49,699 nt of DNA from an uncultured Opitutia bacterium (GTDB lineage: Bacteria; Verrucomicrobiota; Verrucomicrobiia; Opitutales; Opitutaceae). The notes beneath the pieces are model-generated. The model made no database searches. It saw nothing but the letters and a program-made list of their open reading frames with translations, and had not been told where the DNA came from. Both the position numbers and the translations under genes were made by a program. Positions 33,861 through 42,001 of this stretch are shown one piece after another (the stretch's first letter is position 1; each line of letters starts with the position of its first letter). The stretch covers positions 1-49,699 of the forward strand of contig CAIONS010000006.1 in NCBI GenBank assembly GCA_903859715.1, in the 5' to 3' direction.

Positions 33861-35699
33861 ATGGCTTACTCTCTGCGTTGGCGGCCCCGTGGCTTCGCTC
33901 TGTTGCTCTGTCTCTGGCCGTTTGGCCCGGCTTTTGCCGGAGAATGGAAGCCGGCGGATAATCCGCTGACGACGCCATGGACGGCCAAGGTGGATCCTGC
34001 GGCGCCGCTTCCCGAATACCCGCGGCCCCAGTTGACCCGAGCAGAGTGGACCAATCTCAATGGACTCTGGGACTACACGATCCGGCCGGGAGACGCCGCG
34101 GGTCTGCCGACGGCGTACGAGGGCAAGATTCTCGTGCCGTTTGCGATCGAATCCGCGCTCTCCGGCGTGAAACGCCGTGTGCTGCCCAGTGAACGGCTGT
34201 GGTATCGGCGGATCTTTGCCACGCCGGTGCTCACGGGCGGCCAGCGGCTGCTGCTGAACTTCGGGGCCGTCAACTGGCACGCGGAGATTTATGTGAACGG
34301 AACGCCGGTGCGGGAGCATCGTGGGGGTTATGACGCGTTTACGGTCGATCTCACGGACACATTGAAGCCCGGCGCCGAGCAGGAGATCGTGATCGCGGTC
34401 AACAATCCGGTCGAAACCGGCGCGCAGCCCCGCGGCAAGCAGGTTACTCATCCCAACGGGATCTGGTACACCTCGGTCACGGGCATCTGGCAGACGGTCT
34501 GGCTGGAAACTGTGCCGGCGGTCCATCTGTCGGGTTTGGAAATCACGCCCGATTTCGACCATGGTTCCGTTAGCGTGGAGCCGGCGATCCAGCGGCTCGG
34601 ACCGGGCGAACTGTCCATGGACATCACAATCCGCGGCGAAGGTCGCGTGGTGGCGCAGACAACGACCAAGCAATTTGGCGAACCGGTGGTCATCGCGATT
34701 CCCCAACCGCGGGCCTGGTCGCCGGCCGATCCGTTTCTCTACGAGGTGGAGGTCGCATTGCACGCTGGCGACAACGTGGACCGGGTGGGCAGTTATTTCG
34801 GCCTGCGCAAGATCGAGGTGGCGCGGGCGCCGGACGGCTTTGACCGCATTTTCCTCAACAACCGGCCCGTGTTTCTTTTCGGGCCGCTGGACCAAGGCTG
34901 GTGGCCGGATGGCCTGTATACGGCCGCGACGGACGAGGCGCTGCGCTGGGATGTGACGGAAATCCGGCGGCTGGGCTTCAACCTTGTACGCAAGCATGTA
35001 AAGGTGGAGCCGGCCCGGTGGTACTACCATTGCGACCGCGCCGGCCTGCTGGTCTGGCAGGATATGCCCAGTGCCGCGCGCGAAGGCACCGCGGGCCACT
35101 GGGTGGCTCCGGGCGAAGGGGTGGATGGTCTGTTCACCCCGGCGGAGGACGCGCAATTCCGGACTGAGCTGGGCGCGCTGGTGCGCCAGCACCAGCATTT
35201 TCCATCAATCATTACCTGGGTTACCTTCAACGAAGGCTGGGGTCAGCACCGGACCAATGACATTATCTCGTGGGTGAAACGGCTCGACCCGACCCGGCTG
35301 ATCAATGGCACGAGTGGATGGAATGACTTTGGCCTGGGCGACATGATCGACCGGCACGCCTATCCCGCGCCGGGCATGTATCCGCCCCAGGCGGGCCGGG
35401 CCAGCGTGCTCGGCGAGTACGGCGGCCTCGGCCTGCCTTTGCCCGGCCATCTCTGGCAGGAGGGCAAATTCTGGGGCGATCTCCACCAGAAGACACTCGA
35501 GGACGTGGCGGGGCGCTACGCAAAATTTGCGGACGAGCTGAAGTCATTATCCGCCCGCGGCCTCGCCGCGGCAATTTATACCCAGATCACGGACGTGGAG
35601 GGCGAGATCAACGGCCTCGTGACCTACGACCGGAAAGTGGTCAAAATTCCGGAGGAGCGGATCCGGGCGATCAACCAGAGAGTGACCGGAGAAAAATAA
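33861..35699 (+). CDS. Secreted glycoside hydrolase family 2 protein
   Basis: The 612-residue protein has a signal peptide (GFALLLCLWPFGPAFAGEW, cleaved near 27). An N-terminal jelly-roll domain (WTNLNGLWDYTIRPGD, about 53-68), an immunoglobulin-like domain and a TIM barrel follow, the order of GH2 beta-galactosidase/glucuronidase-type enzymes. The acid/base glutamate is Glu458 in TFNEGWGQHRTN and the nucleophile is Glu519 in VLGEYGGLGLP. FNLVRKHVKVEPARWYYHCD marks the barrel entry. It lacks the extra C-terminal domains of LacZ, and many secreted GH2 proteins of this size exist in Verrucomicrobia. The sugar specificity cannot be set from motifs. It is flanked on both sides by composite repeats and looks monocistronic. 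Confidence 0.92.
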   Translation: MAYSLRWRPRGFALLLCLWPFGPAFAGEWKPADNPLTTPWTAKVDPAAPLPEYPRPQLTRAEWTNLNGLWDYTIRPGDAAGLPTAYEGKILVPFAIESALSGVKRRVLPSERLWYRRIFATPVLTGGQRLLLNFGAVNWHAEIYVNGTPVREHRGGYDAFTVDLTDTLKPGAEQEIVIAVNNPVETGAQPRGKQVTHPNGIWYTSVTGIWQTVWLETVPAVHLSGLEITPDFDHGSVSVEPAIQRLGPGELSMDITIRGEGRVVAQTTTKQFGEPVVIAIPQPRAWSPADPFLYEVEVALHAGDNVDRVGSYFGLRKIEVARAPDGFDRIFLNNRPVFLFGPLDQGWWPDGLYTAATDEALRWDVTEIRRLGFNLVRKHVKVEPARWYYHCDRAGLLVWQDMPSAAREGTAGHWVAPGEGVDGLFTPAEDAQFRTELGALVRQHQHFPSIITWVTFNEGWGQHRTNDIISWVKRLDPTRLINGTSGWNDFGLGDMIDRHAYPAPGMYPPQAGRASVLGEYGGLGLPLPGHLWQEGKFWGDLHQKTLEDVAGRYAKFADELKSLSARGLAAAIYTQITDVEGEINGLVTYDRKVVKIPEERIRAINQRVTGEK

Positions 35700-35730
35700 C
35701 GTGAGGCCGGTGTTCAGCTCACCGGAATAT

Positions 35731-35936
35731 TTACCACGAAGGGCACGAAGCTCACGAAGACTGATCCACTGAATCGGAATATTTAACCACGGATTTCACG
35801 GATGCCACGGATCGATTCCCGGACTCAGGACTCTCTTTCCCGGCCCGCGGGTTTTATCCAGATCGTATCCGTGAAATCCGTGGTTAAAACCGGCTTGGTT
35901 CTGAACTTTGTGACCTTCGTGATCTTCGTGGTTAAT
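35731..35936. repeat. Two-shell composite inverted repeat between GH2 and ppk2
   Basis: Outer arms: TTACCACGAAGGGCACGAAG (from 35731) with ACCTTCGTGATCTTCGTGGT ending 35933. Inner arms: TTTAACCACGGATTTCACGG (from about 35781) with GTATCCGTGAAATCCGTGGT (to about 35884). It lies between two convergent genes; the right outer arm runs into the ppk2 coding end, and its TTA (35932-35934) is the complement of the ppk2 stop. Confidence 0.88.
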
Positions 35937-36861
35937 AAATCTGCGGGATGAAGATTTCCTCGGGGATCGGGCCGCGGGTGTAGTCGGAGTGGTGTTCGCG
36001 TTTCGGCAGGGTGATCTGCTCGTGGCCGACATCCTTGTAGGCCACCTGCGAGAGGAGATGATGGATGCAGTTGAGCCGCGCCCGCTTCTTGTCCACGGCC
36101 GGCACGACCCACCATGGCGCCTCGGGGATGTGGGTGCGCTGCAGCATGACTTCCTTGGCCTTCGTATAGAGTTCCCAGCGCTTGCGCGACTCGAGGTCCA
36201 TCGGGCTCAGCTTCCATTGCTTGAGCGGATCGTTGATCCGGCAGCGAAAACGAAACTCCTGTTCCTCGTCGGTGATGGAGAACCAGTACTTGATCAGCTG
36301 GATGCCGGAGCGGGCCAGCATCTTCTCAAACTCGGGCACGGTGCGGAAAAACTCCTCGTACTGCTCGTCGTTGCAGAAGCCCATCACGCGCTCGACCCCG
36401 GCGCGGTTGTACCAGCTGCGGTCGAACAGCACGATCTCGCCGGCGGCCGGCAGGTGCGCGATGTAGCGCTGGAAGTACCACTGGGTCTTTTCGCGGTCGG
36501 TCGGCGCGGGGAGCGCGGCCACGCGGCAGACGCGGGGATTCAGCCGCTGGGTGATGCGCTTGATCACGCCGCCCTTGCCGGCGGCATCGCGGCCCTCGAA
36601 TACGATCACGATCCGGTGGCCGGTGGCCACGACCCAGTCGTGCAGCTTCACGAGTTCGCCCTGCAACCGGAAGAGTTCGCGGAAATAGGTGAGACGGGCG
36701 GCATGCTCGGCGTTGCGCGCGGTGGTTTTGACCGTCGCGGCCGGGTCGAGCGGATCCCAGTCCTCGCGCTCCATTTCCAGCTCCTCGTCATAGTCGTCGA
36801 TCAGTTCGCGCTGGATGCGCTGGAGCAGGAGGGCGTCGGCAGTGGGCTCGGAATGGGCCAT
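35932..36861 (-). CDS. ppk2: Polyphosphate kinase 2
   Basis: PPK2 uses polyphosphate to phosphorylate nucleotides (class I: NDP to NTP). The 309-residue product has Walker A EGRDAAGKG (89-97) and a Walker B/lid region LFDRSWYNRAGVERVMG (about 145-161). Conserved IKYWFSITDEEQEFRFRCRI, LSPMDLESRKRWELYTKAK and PWWVVPAVDKKRARLNCI segments follow. A single PPK2 domain of this length fits class I. The last residues and the TAA stop lie in the right arm of a composite intergenic repeat, so the C-terminal end (EEIFIPQIY) may be partly repeat-derived. The 404-bp region upstream holds another composite repeat. Confidence 0.95.
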   Translation of the reverse strand: MAHSEPTADALLLQRIQRELIDDYDEELEMEREDWDPLDPAATVKTTARNAEHAARLTYFRELFRLQGELVKLHDWVVATGHRIVIVFEGRDAAGKGGVIKRITQRLNPRVCRVAALPAPTDREKTQWYFQRYIAHLPAAGEIVLFDRSWYNRAGVERVMGFCNDEQYEEFFRTVPEFEKMLARSGIQLIKYWFSITDEEQEFRFRCRINDPLKQWKLSPMDLESRKRWELYTKAKEVMLQRTHIPEAPWWVVPAVDKKRARLNCIHHLLSQVAYKDVGHEQITLPKREHHSDYTRGPIPEEIFIPQIY

Positions 36862-37055
36862 GGTGGAAGAAGAGAGAGGAGTGATTGAACCGGCTCGAAT
36901 GCAAGGCCGGCCGGCTTGAACCGGTCAAGCGACGAAGCAGCCGGGCTGTCCCCTAGACGGTAGGAAGAGTCAAATGTAACACAAATGACATAATCGGGCT
37001 TAAGGCGATAGGCTGTAAGCGATAAGCTTTAGGCCAAGGCAAGGTGCCGGATAGT

Positions 37056-37250
37056 TCACCGCAACGGGCGCAAAGAACGCGAAGATCGATCCCGGACCGG
37101 GAAATTTCTTAACCACGGATTACACGGATACCACGGATCAATGCCCGGAATCCGGACGGTGAATTCCGGCTTGGAGTTTATCCGGATCGAATCCGTGAAA
37201 TCCGTGGTCAAAGACTCCGGTCTTCGCGACCTTCGCGCTCAGCGCGGTAA
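37056..37250. repeat. Two-shell composite inverted repeat between ppk2 and the PfkB kinase
   Basis: Outer arms: CACCGCAACGGGCGCAAAGA with CTTCGCGCTCAGCGCGGTAA (ending 37250). Inner arms: TTAACCACGGATTACACGGA (from about 37110) with AATCCGTGAAATCCGTGGTC (to about 37209). It is the largest part of the 36862-37265 gap. The rest of that gap (36862-37055) contains AT-richer DNA with GGCGATAGGCTGTAAGCGAT and AAGCTTTAGGC, a short tandem-like motif, but no gene I can support. Confidence 0.85.
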
Positions 37251-37265
37251 AAATCAGACCTACGC

Positions 37266-38363
37266 TCAGCGCACCACCCGGGCGCCGCCGCCGGCGATCT
37301 GCTTTTCGACTTCCTTGCGCGTGGCCATCGAGGTGTCGCCCGGCGTGGTCGAGGCGAGGGCGCCATGGGCGGCGCCGTAATCGACCGCCTTCTGGGCGTC
37401 GTTGAACTGGAGAAAGCCGAACTGCAGGCCGGACGCGAAGCTGTCGCCGCCGCCGACCCGGTCGAGGATCTCGAGCTCGGGATACTGCCGGCTCTCGTGG
37501 AACTTGCCGTCGTGCCAGAGGATCGCGCTCCAGTCGTTCTTCGTCGCCGTGATGACGCGGCGGAGCGTGGTTGCGGCGACCTTGAAGTTCGGGAACTCCT
37601 TCACCGCGGTCTCGATCATCTGCTTGAAGGCGGCGGTCTCGATGTGGCTGAGATGGCTGTCGGCGCCCTTGACCTCGAAGCCGAGCGAGGCGGTAAAATC
37701 TTCCTCATTGCCGATCATGACGTCGACGTACTGTGCGATCTCGCGGTTGACCTCCTGGGCCTTTTTCAGGCCGCCGATGGTTTTCCAGAGCGAGGGGCGG
37801 TAGTTGAGGTCGTAGCTGACAATGGTGCCGTGCTTCTTGGCGGCCTTGACGGCCTCGAAGGTGAGGGCGGCGGTCGTCGCGGAAAGCGCGGCAAAGATGC
37901 CGCCGGTGTGAAACCAGCGAACGCCGAGCTGGCCGAAGATATGCTCCCAGTCGAAATCGCCGGGCTTGAGCTGCGAGGCGGCGGTGTTGCCGCGGTCGGG
38001 GTTGCCGACGGCGCCGCGCACGCCGAAGCCGCGCTCGGTGAAGTTGAGGCCGTTGCGGACGGTGCGGCCGATGCCGTCGTCCTCGCGCCACTTGATGAAG
38101 TCGGTGGCGACGCCGCCCTGCATGATGAAGTCCTCGACGAGGTGGCCGACCTCGTTGTCGACGAAGGCGGTGCAGACGGCGGTCTTGAGGCCGAAACATT
38201 TGCGGAGGCCGCGCGACGTATTGTACTCGCCGCCGCCCTCCCAGACCTTGAACTCGCGGGCAGTGCGGATGCGGCTCTCGCCGGGATCGAGACGCAGCAT
38301 GACCTCGCCGAGCGAGAGCTGGTCAAAGGCACAGGACGAGGCGGGCTTGAGGGGAAGGCTCAT
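37266..38363 (-). CDS. PfkB-family sugar kinase, KDG kinase-like
   Basis: The 365-residue protein is a ribokinase-fold carbohydrate kinase. The N-terminal block SLGEVMLRLDPGESRI and GGGEYNTSRGLRKCFG (family signature 1, sugar-binding glycine pair) are followed by lid residues. GTIVSYDLNYRPSLWKTIGG is the segment usual in 2-keto-3-deoxygluconate kinases. The catalytic motif is GGGDSFASGLQFGF (about 304-317), with Asp as catalytic base. The best match by eye is KdgK-type, which phosphorylates 2-keto-3-deoxygluconate from uronate breakdown, fitting the nearby GH2 and sialidase-fold genes; fructokinase-like activity is an alternative. The stop codon lies 16 bp from a composite repeat. Confidence 0.85.
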   Translation of the reverse strand: MSLPLKPASSCAFDQLSLGEVMLRLDPGESRIRTAREFKVWEGGGEYNTSRGLRKCFGLKTAVCTAFVDNEVGHLVEDFIMQGGVATDFIKWREDDGIGRTVRNGLNFTERGFGVRGAVGNPDRGNTAASQLKPGDFDWEHIFGQLGVRWFHTGGIFAALSATTAALTFEAVKAAKKHGTIVSYDLNYRPSLWKTIGGLKKAQEVNREIAQYVDVMIGNEEDFTASLGFEVKGADSHLSHIETAAFKQMIETAVKEFPNFKVAATTLRRVITATKNDWSAILWHDGKFHESRQYPELEILDRVGGGDSFASGLQFGFLQFNDAQKAVDYGAAHGALASTTPGDTSMATRKEVEKQIAGGGARVVR

Positions 38364-38457
38364 GGCGGGAAAGCGAAGGCCAGCACTTCAAAACCACGCG
38401 GGCGGAAATGGAAGCTCTTTATATTTTACGGCCAACGTGACGGCAGACAACTACGCC

Positions 38458-38527
38458 TGAAGTAGGGCGGGTCTCTGACCTGCCCTCGGGGACCAAAGCG
38501 GCGGGTCAAAGACACCGCCCTACTTCA
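38458..38527. repeat. GTAGGGCGGG-family palindrome between divergent genes
   Basis: TGAAGTAGGGCGG (38458-38470) is perfectly complementary to CCGCCCTACTTCA (38515-38527), with further inner pairing of GGGTC with GACAC-type sequence. It lies between the divergent PfkB kinase and GlcD-like oxidase genes, so it cannot be a downstream terminator for either. Confidence 0.85.
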
Positions 38528-38609
38528 GATCGCTCGTCATTGCGTACAGCGGATTGGTCCGCTTTATCAGATTGAAGCGCGGCCGGCCCTCCGCTGACGT
38601 GGGGCCGTC

Positions 38610-40046
38610 ATGCCGTCTTTTCGCTCGGTCACCCTCCAACTCAAGCGCCGGCTCGGCGCCAAGGTCGTCCTGACGGATGCGGCGGCGCTCTTCGCGGCGT
38701 CCTTCGACAGCAGCAAGATTTCGTTCCCGCCGGTGGCCGTGATCAAGCCGCGGAAGGAAGCCGACATCGGCGTGGCGCTGGCGCTGGCGAACCGGCATCA
38801 CGTGCCGGTCACGGTGCGCGGGCGGGGTACGACGCTCATGGGCTCGGCGGCGCCGGTGCGCGGCGGCTGGGTGATCGACATGATGGCGCTGAACCGCATT
38901 TCAATCGATCCGGAGGCGGGCATGGCGCACGTGCAGTGCGGGGCGAAAGTCGCGGACATCCAGCGCGCCGCGGAGGCGAAGGGCTGGTTTTATCCGCCGG
39001 ATCCGTCGTCGAAGGAATATTGCACGATCGGCGGCAACATCGCCTGTAACGCCGGCGGCATGCACGGCGGTAAGTATGGCGTGACACGGGACTTCATCAT
39101 CGCGCTGCGCGGCTTCCTGGCGTCGGGCGAGTACGTCGAGTGGGGGACGGCGACGAAGAAATTTTCCGCGGGTTTCAATCTGCGCGACCTGTGGATCGGA
39201 AGCGAAGGCATGCTCGGCGTGGTGACGGGCGCGGTGCTGAAACTCATTCCGCAGCCGGCGGCGCGGTGGACGCTGCTCACGTCCTATCGCGACGAGGCGG
39301 CAGCGATGCGGGCGGCGCTGGCGCTTTTCCGTCAGCGCGTGCAGCCGGCGATCTGCGAGTTTCTCGACCGCGAGAGCGTGGTGTGCGCTGAACGGGCGAC
39401 CCAAACGACGGTGTTTCCCGGCCAGGCGGGCCGGCCGGTCATCCTGCTGGAACTCGCGGGCGGCGTGGCCGAACTGCGCGAGTTGAAGCCGTTGGTGCTG
39501 GCATGGGCGAAGAATCACGCTGTGGCCTTTCGAGAGGCAAAGAGCCGCGCCGAGGCGGAGACGCTCTGGGCGGTGCGCCGGAAGTGTTCGGGGGCGATGT
39601 TCGAGCTGGGCGACGCCAAGCTCAACGAGGACATCGTCGTGCCGATGCGCAGCTACCTGAAGTTCATCCGATTTCTGTCGGGGTTGAAGCGGCGTTCCGG
39701 TCTGCCCATCCCGACCTTCGGGCACGTGGCCGACGGCAACCTCCACGTGAACATCATGTACCACCGGGCCAATCGCGCCGAGGCAAAGGCGGCGGAAGCA
39801 GCGGTGAACGAGTTGATGCGCACGGTGGTGGCTCTGGGCGGAGCGATCTCGGGGGAGCACGGCATCGGACTGGCCAAGACGCCGTTCCTCCGCGTGCAGC
39901 ACCGGGCGGCGCAGGTGAAGGCCATGAGGGCCGTGAAAGATGCGCTCGATCCCCACGGCATTCTCAACCCGGGTAAAATGTTCGAGCCCGTCCGCATTTG
40001 GAAATACCCTAAGATGACAATCCACCTGCCGTGGGATCATAAGTGA
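38610..40046 (+). CDS. FAD-linked oxidase of the GlcD/D-lactate dehydrogenase type
   Basis: The 478-residue protein has the PCMH-type FAD domain: VAVIKPRKEADIGVALALAN, VTVRGRGTTLMGSAAPVRGG and GGNIACNAGGMHGGKYGVTR (about 141-160). The FAD-oxidase C-terminal domain shows FGHVADGNLHVNIMYH and GAISGEHGIGLAKTPFL (about 412-428), then DPHGILNPGKMF. It oxidises a 2-hydroxy acid such as glycolate or D-lactate to the 2-oxo acid; in GlcD systems it works with GlcE and GlcF, which are not next to it. Use as a stand-alone dehydrogenase is possible. Substrate is not determined. It is transcribed divergently from the sugar kinase. Confidence 0.92.
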   Translation: MPSFRSVTLQLKRRLGAKVVLTDAAALFAASFDSSKISFPPVAVIKPRKEADIGVALALANRHHVPVTVRGRGTTLMGSAAPVRGGWVIDMMALNRISIDPEAGMAHVQCGAKVADIQRAAEAKGWFYPPDPSSKEYCTIGGNIACNAGGMHGGKYGVTRDFIIALRGFLASGEYVEWGTATKKFSAGFNLRDLWIGSEGMLGVVTGAVLKLIPQPAARWTLLTSYRDEAAAMRAALALFRQRVQPAICEFLDRESVVCAERATQTTVFPGQAGRPVILLELAGGVAELRELKPLVLAWAKNHAVAFREAKSRAEAETLWAVRRKCSGAMFELGDAKLNEDIVVPMRSYLKFIRFLSGLKRRSGLPIPTFGHVADGNLHVNIMYHRANRAEAKAAEAAVNELMRTVVALGGAISGEHGIGLAKTPFLRVQHRAAQVKAMRAVKDALDPHGILNPGKMFEPVRIWKYPKMTIHLPWDHK

Positions 40047-40048
40047 GA

Positions 40049-40126
40049 TCGCGGAAGCGCGGAGGAGCGGAAGCGCGGAACCGGGCAGTGAGGTTTCCGG
40101 GCTTCCGTTCCTCAGCGTTTTCGCGA
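40049..40126. repeat. Imperfect inverted repeat (GCGGAAGCGCGGA family)
   Basis: The left arm 40049-40080 contains two direct copies of GCGGAAGCGCGGA. The right arm 40094-40126 (TTTCCGGGCTTCCGTTCCTC...TCGCGA) is its imperfect complement. It starts three bases after the oxidase stop and ends 12 bases before the sialidase start, filling the gap. A terminator role is plausible but no U-run is evident. Confidence 0.7.
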
Positions 40127-40138
40127 TAAATTCAGGTC

Positions 40139-41332
40139 ATGCCCCGCCCCCAACTTCTCTGTCTCGCACTGTCCGGTCTGGCTCTGGCTGCATCCGTGCG
40201 GGCCGGGGCGGATGCACTGCCCTTCGCCCACGCCACGTTTGTCGTTCCACCTGCGGTCATCGTCCACCACCTCCGCGACCGGATTTTCGCCGGGCCGGGC
40301 ACCACGCAATTGTCCAACGGCGACATCCTCATGCTGGCGCCGTGGGGCTGGGCGCCCGCAGTACCGGCCGAGCCGCGGGGCGTTTATCCGCTGCCGCATT
40401 TTTACCGGAGTTCCGACCATGGCCGCACGTGGCGGGAGGCGGAGCGGATCGCGATGAACTGGGGCATCACGGGCACGATCAACTACGGTGGATTTTCCTT
40501 TCTGCGGTTGAAGGATGGCCGGCTCGCGTTGGTGGGGCATCGGTATGTGCCCGATAACAAGGGTGGGGGATTGCCGGTCATTTCGTTCTCCTCGGATCAG
40601 GGTGCCACGTGGACGCCGGCGCGCATTGTGGGCAAGGACGTCGCGCCCGACGACGGCTGGTACATCATGAATGACCGCCTGAAGCAGCTGAGTACCGGGC
40701 GGCTGCTGATCCCGGTGGCGCATGCCGTGCCCGGCAGCGGCTCGGAAGGTGACTTGGCGGAGTCGGGATGCTTTTACAGCGATGACGCCGGTGCGACCTG
40801 GAAGCTCTCTCAACTCGTGCGGCCGAAAGGTGCCTTGCGCGGCATGGCGGAGCCGTGTGTGGCCGAGGTGCCGGGTGGCCGCGTCCTGATGCTCGCACGC
40901 TCGGGTACAGGGTACTTGGTGGATTCATGGTCGGAGGACGGCGGCGTCACGTGGTCGCCGCCGCAGAACACCGCGCTGCCCTCACCCTGTACCTCGCTCA
41001 CGCTCAAGACGCTTCCAGATGGCCGCCTGATTGTGTTCTACAACCACGCCAAGGCCGACGGCCCCGGCAGTCTCTTTCCGCGCTGCCCGCTGGTGTATGC
41101 CGTGTCCGTCGATGGAAGAACTTGGGGCGCGCCGGTGATCGTGGACGACGAGGGCTGGAATCTCACTGAGCCCACACGTGAGAATATCTATGCGTCGATC
41201 TGCTTCCTCGACGAAGGCATGCTGGTCGTTTGGTCGTCGCATTTTTCCACCGCCGGCCATGGCCGCCGCACGCCGGAGCAAAATCTGATTGGCGGCGGCA
41301 AGCGGGCTATTCTCAGCTATCCGGCAAAGTAA
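40139..41332 (+). CDS. Secreted sialidase-fold (BNR repeat) protein
   Basis: The 397-residue protein has a signal peptide (LLCLALSGLALAASVRAGAD, cleaved near 22) and a six-bladed propeller architecture. Five Asp-box motifs are visible: SSDHGRTW (about 91), SSDQGATW (about 151), YSDDAGATW (about 214), SEDGGVTW (about 265) and SVDGRTW (about 323). The region AEPCVAEVPGGRVLMLARSG resembles sialidase active-site strands. It is probably an exo-acting sialidase or another propeller hydrolase; the FRIP arginine motif is not seen clearly, so specificity is open. The gene lies 92 bp after the oxidase on the same strand and 13 bp before the acetyltransferase. Confidence 0.86.
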   Translation: MPRPQLLCLALSGLALAASVRAGADALPFAHATFVVPPAVIVHHLRDRIFAGPGTTQLSNGDILMLAPWGWAPAVPAEPRGVYPLPHFYRSSDHGRTWREAERIAMNWGITGTINYGGFSFLRLKDGRLALVGHRYVPDNKGGGLPVISFSSDQGATWTPARIVGKDVAPDDGWYIMNDRLKQLSTGRLLIPVAHAVPGSGSEGDLAESGCFYSDDAGATWKLSQLVRPKGALRGMAEPCVAEVPGGRVLMLARSGTGYLVDSWSEDGGVTWSPPQNTALPSPCTSLTLKTLPDGRLIVFYNHAKADGPGSLFPRCPLVYAVSVDGRTWGAPVIVDDEGWNLTEPTRENIYASICFLDEGMLVVWSSHFSTAGHGRRTPEQNLIGGGKRAILSYPAK

Positions 41333-41345
41333 TCCTCCCCCGCTC

Positions 41346-41771
41346 ATGCCTGCCTCCATGAAAATCCGTTCCTACCATCCCGCGGATGAAGCCGCCGTGA
41401 TCGCGCTCTGGCGCGAGTGCGGGCTCGTACGCTGGAGCGATCCGAAAAAGGACATTGTGCGGAAAATGAAGGTGAACCCCGAGTGGTTCCTCATTGGCGA
41501 GATCGATGGGCGGGTGATGGCGACCTGCATGCTGGGCTACGAAGGCCACCGGGCATGGATCAATCTGCTCGGGGTGGCGCCCGCGTACCAGCGCGGCGGC
41601 CACGGCCGGGCGTTGCTGGCCGAGGCCGAGCGGCTGATGCGGGCGGCGGGCTGCGCGAAGATCAACCTGCAGGTGCTCGCCACCAATGCCAAGGTGATCG
41701 CGTTTTACGAGCGGTTGGGGTTCGCGCAGGACAACGTGGTCAGCCTCGGTAAGCGGCTGGAATCAAGCTGA
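41346..41771 (+). CDS. GNAT-family N-acetyltransferase (YpeA-like)
   Basis: From ATG 41346 the protein is 141 residues (a second ATG at 41358 gives MKIRSYHPADEAAVIALW, the usual start, 137 residues). Upstream frame to 41289 overlaps the sialidase-fold gene and has no support. Motif A for acetyl-CoA is INLLGVAPAYQRGGHGRALL (Q-x-x-G-x-G/A). VLATNAKVIAFYERLGFAQD is motif B, and the C-terminal end is normal. The block GLVRWSDPKKDIVRKMKVNP is characteristic of the YpeA subgroup. The acceptor (amine of a small molecule or protein) is unknown. The short spacing to the upstream gene suggests cotranscription. Confidence 0.9.
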   Translation: MPASMKIRSYHPADEAAVIALWRECGLVRWSDPKKDIVRKMKVNPEWFLIGEIDGRVMATCMLGYEGHRAWINLLGVAPAYQRGGHGRALLAEAERLMRAAGCAKINLQVLATNAKVIAFYERLGFAQDNVVSLGKRLESS

Positions 41772-41784
41772 AGCGGTTTGGTTT

Positions 41785-41991
41785 TTACCACGAAGGGCAC
41801 GAAGCGCACGAAGGCCGATCTCCGGATCCGGAATTTTTAACCACGGATTACACGGATTCGATCAGGATAAAACCCAGACGGGAAATCACGGTCCAGATTC
41901 CGTGAATTGATCCGTGGTATCCGTGCAATCCGTGGTCAAATTTCCGAGCTTGGGGTTCGATCTTCGTGCGCTTCGTGCCCTTCGTGGTCAA
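41785..41991. repeat. Two-shell composite inverted repeat between GNAT and MFS genes
   Basis: Outer arms: TTACCACGAAGGGCACGAAG (41785-41804) with CTTCGTGCCCTTCGTGGTCA (ending 41990). Inner arms: TTAACCACGGATTACACGGA (from about 41838) with TATCCGTGCAATCCGTGGTC (to about 41938). It separates convergent genes and ends ten bases from the MFS stop. Confidence 0.88.
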
Positions 41992-42001
41992 TGGATCGGG
42001 C

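Noticed and set aside
38610-41771. A dedicated sialic-acid catabolic operon
   Set aside because: Only a sialidase-fold protein is present; no nanA, nanK, nanE or sialic-acid transporter lies nearby, and the oxidase and acetyltransferase are generic.
33560-41991. CRISPR array or tandem satellite in the repeat-rich gaps
   Set aside because: Copies are palindromic, kilobases apart, and lack regular direct repeats with unique spacers; no cas gene is present.
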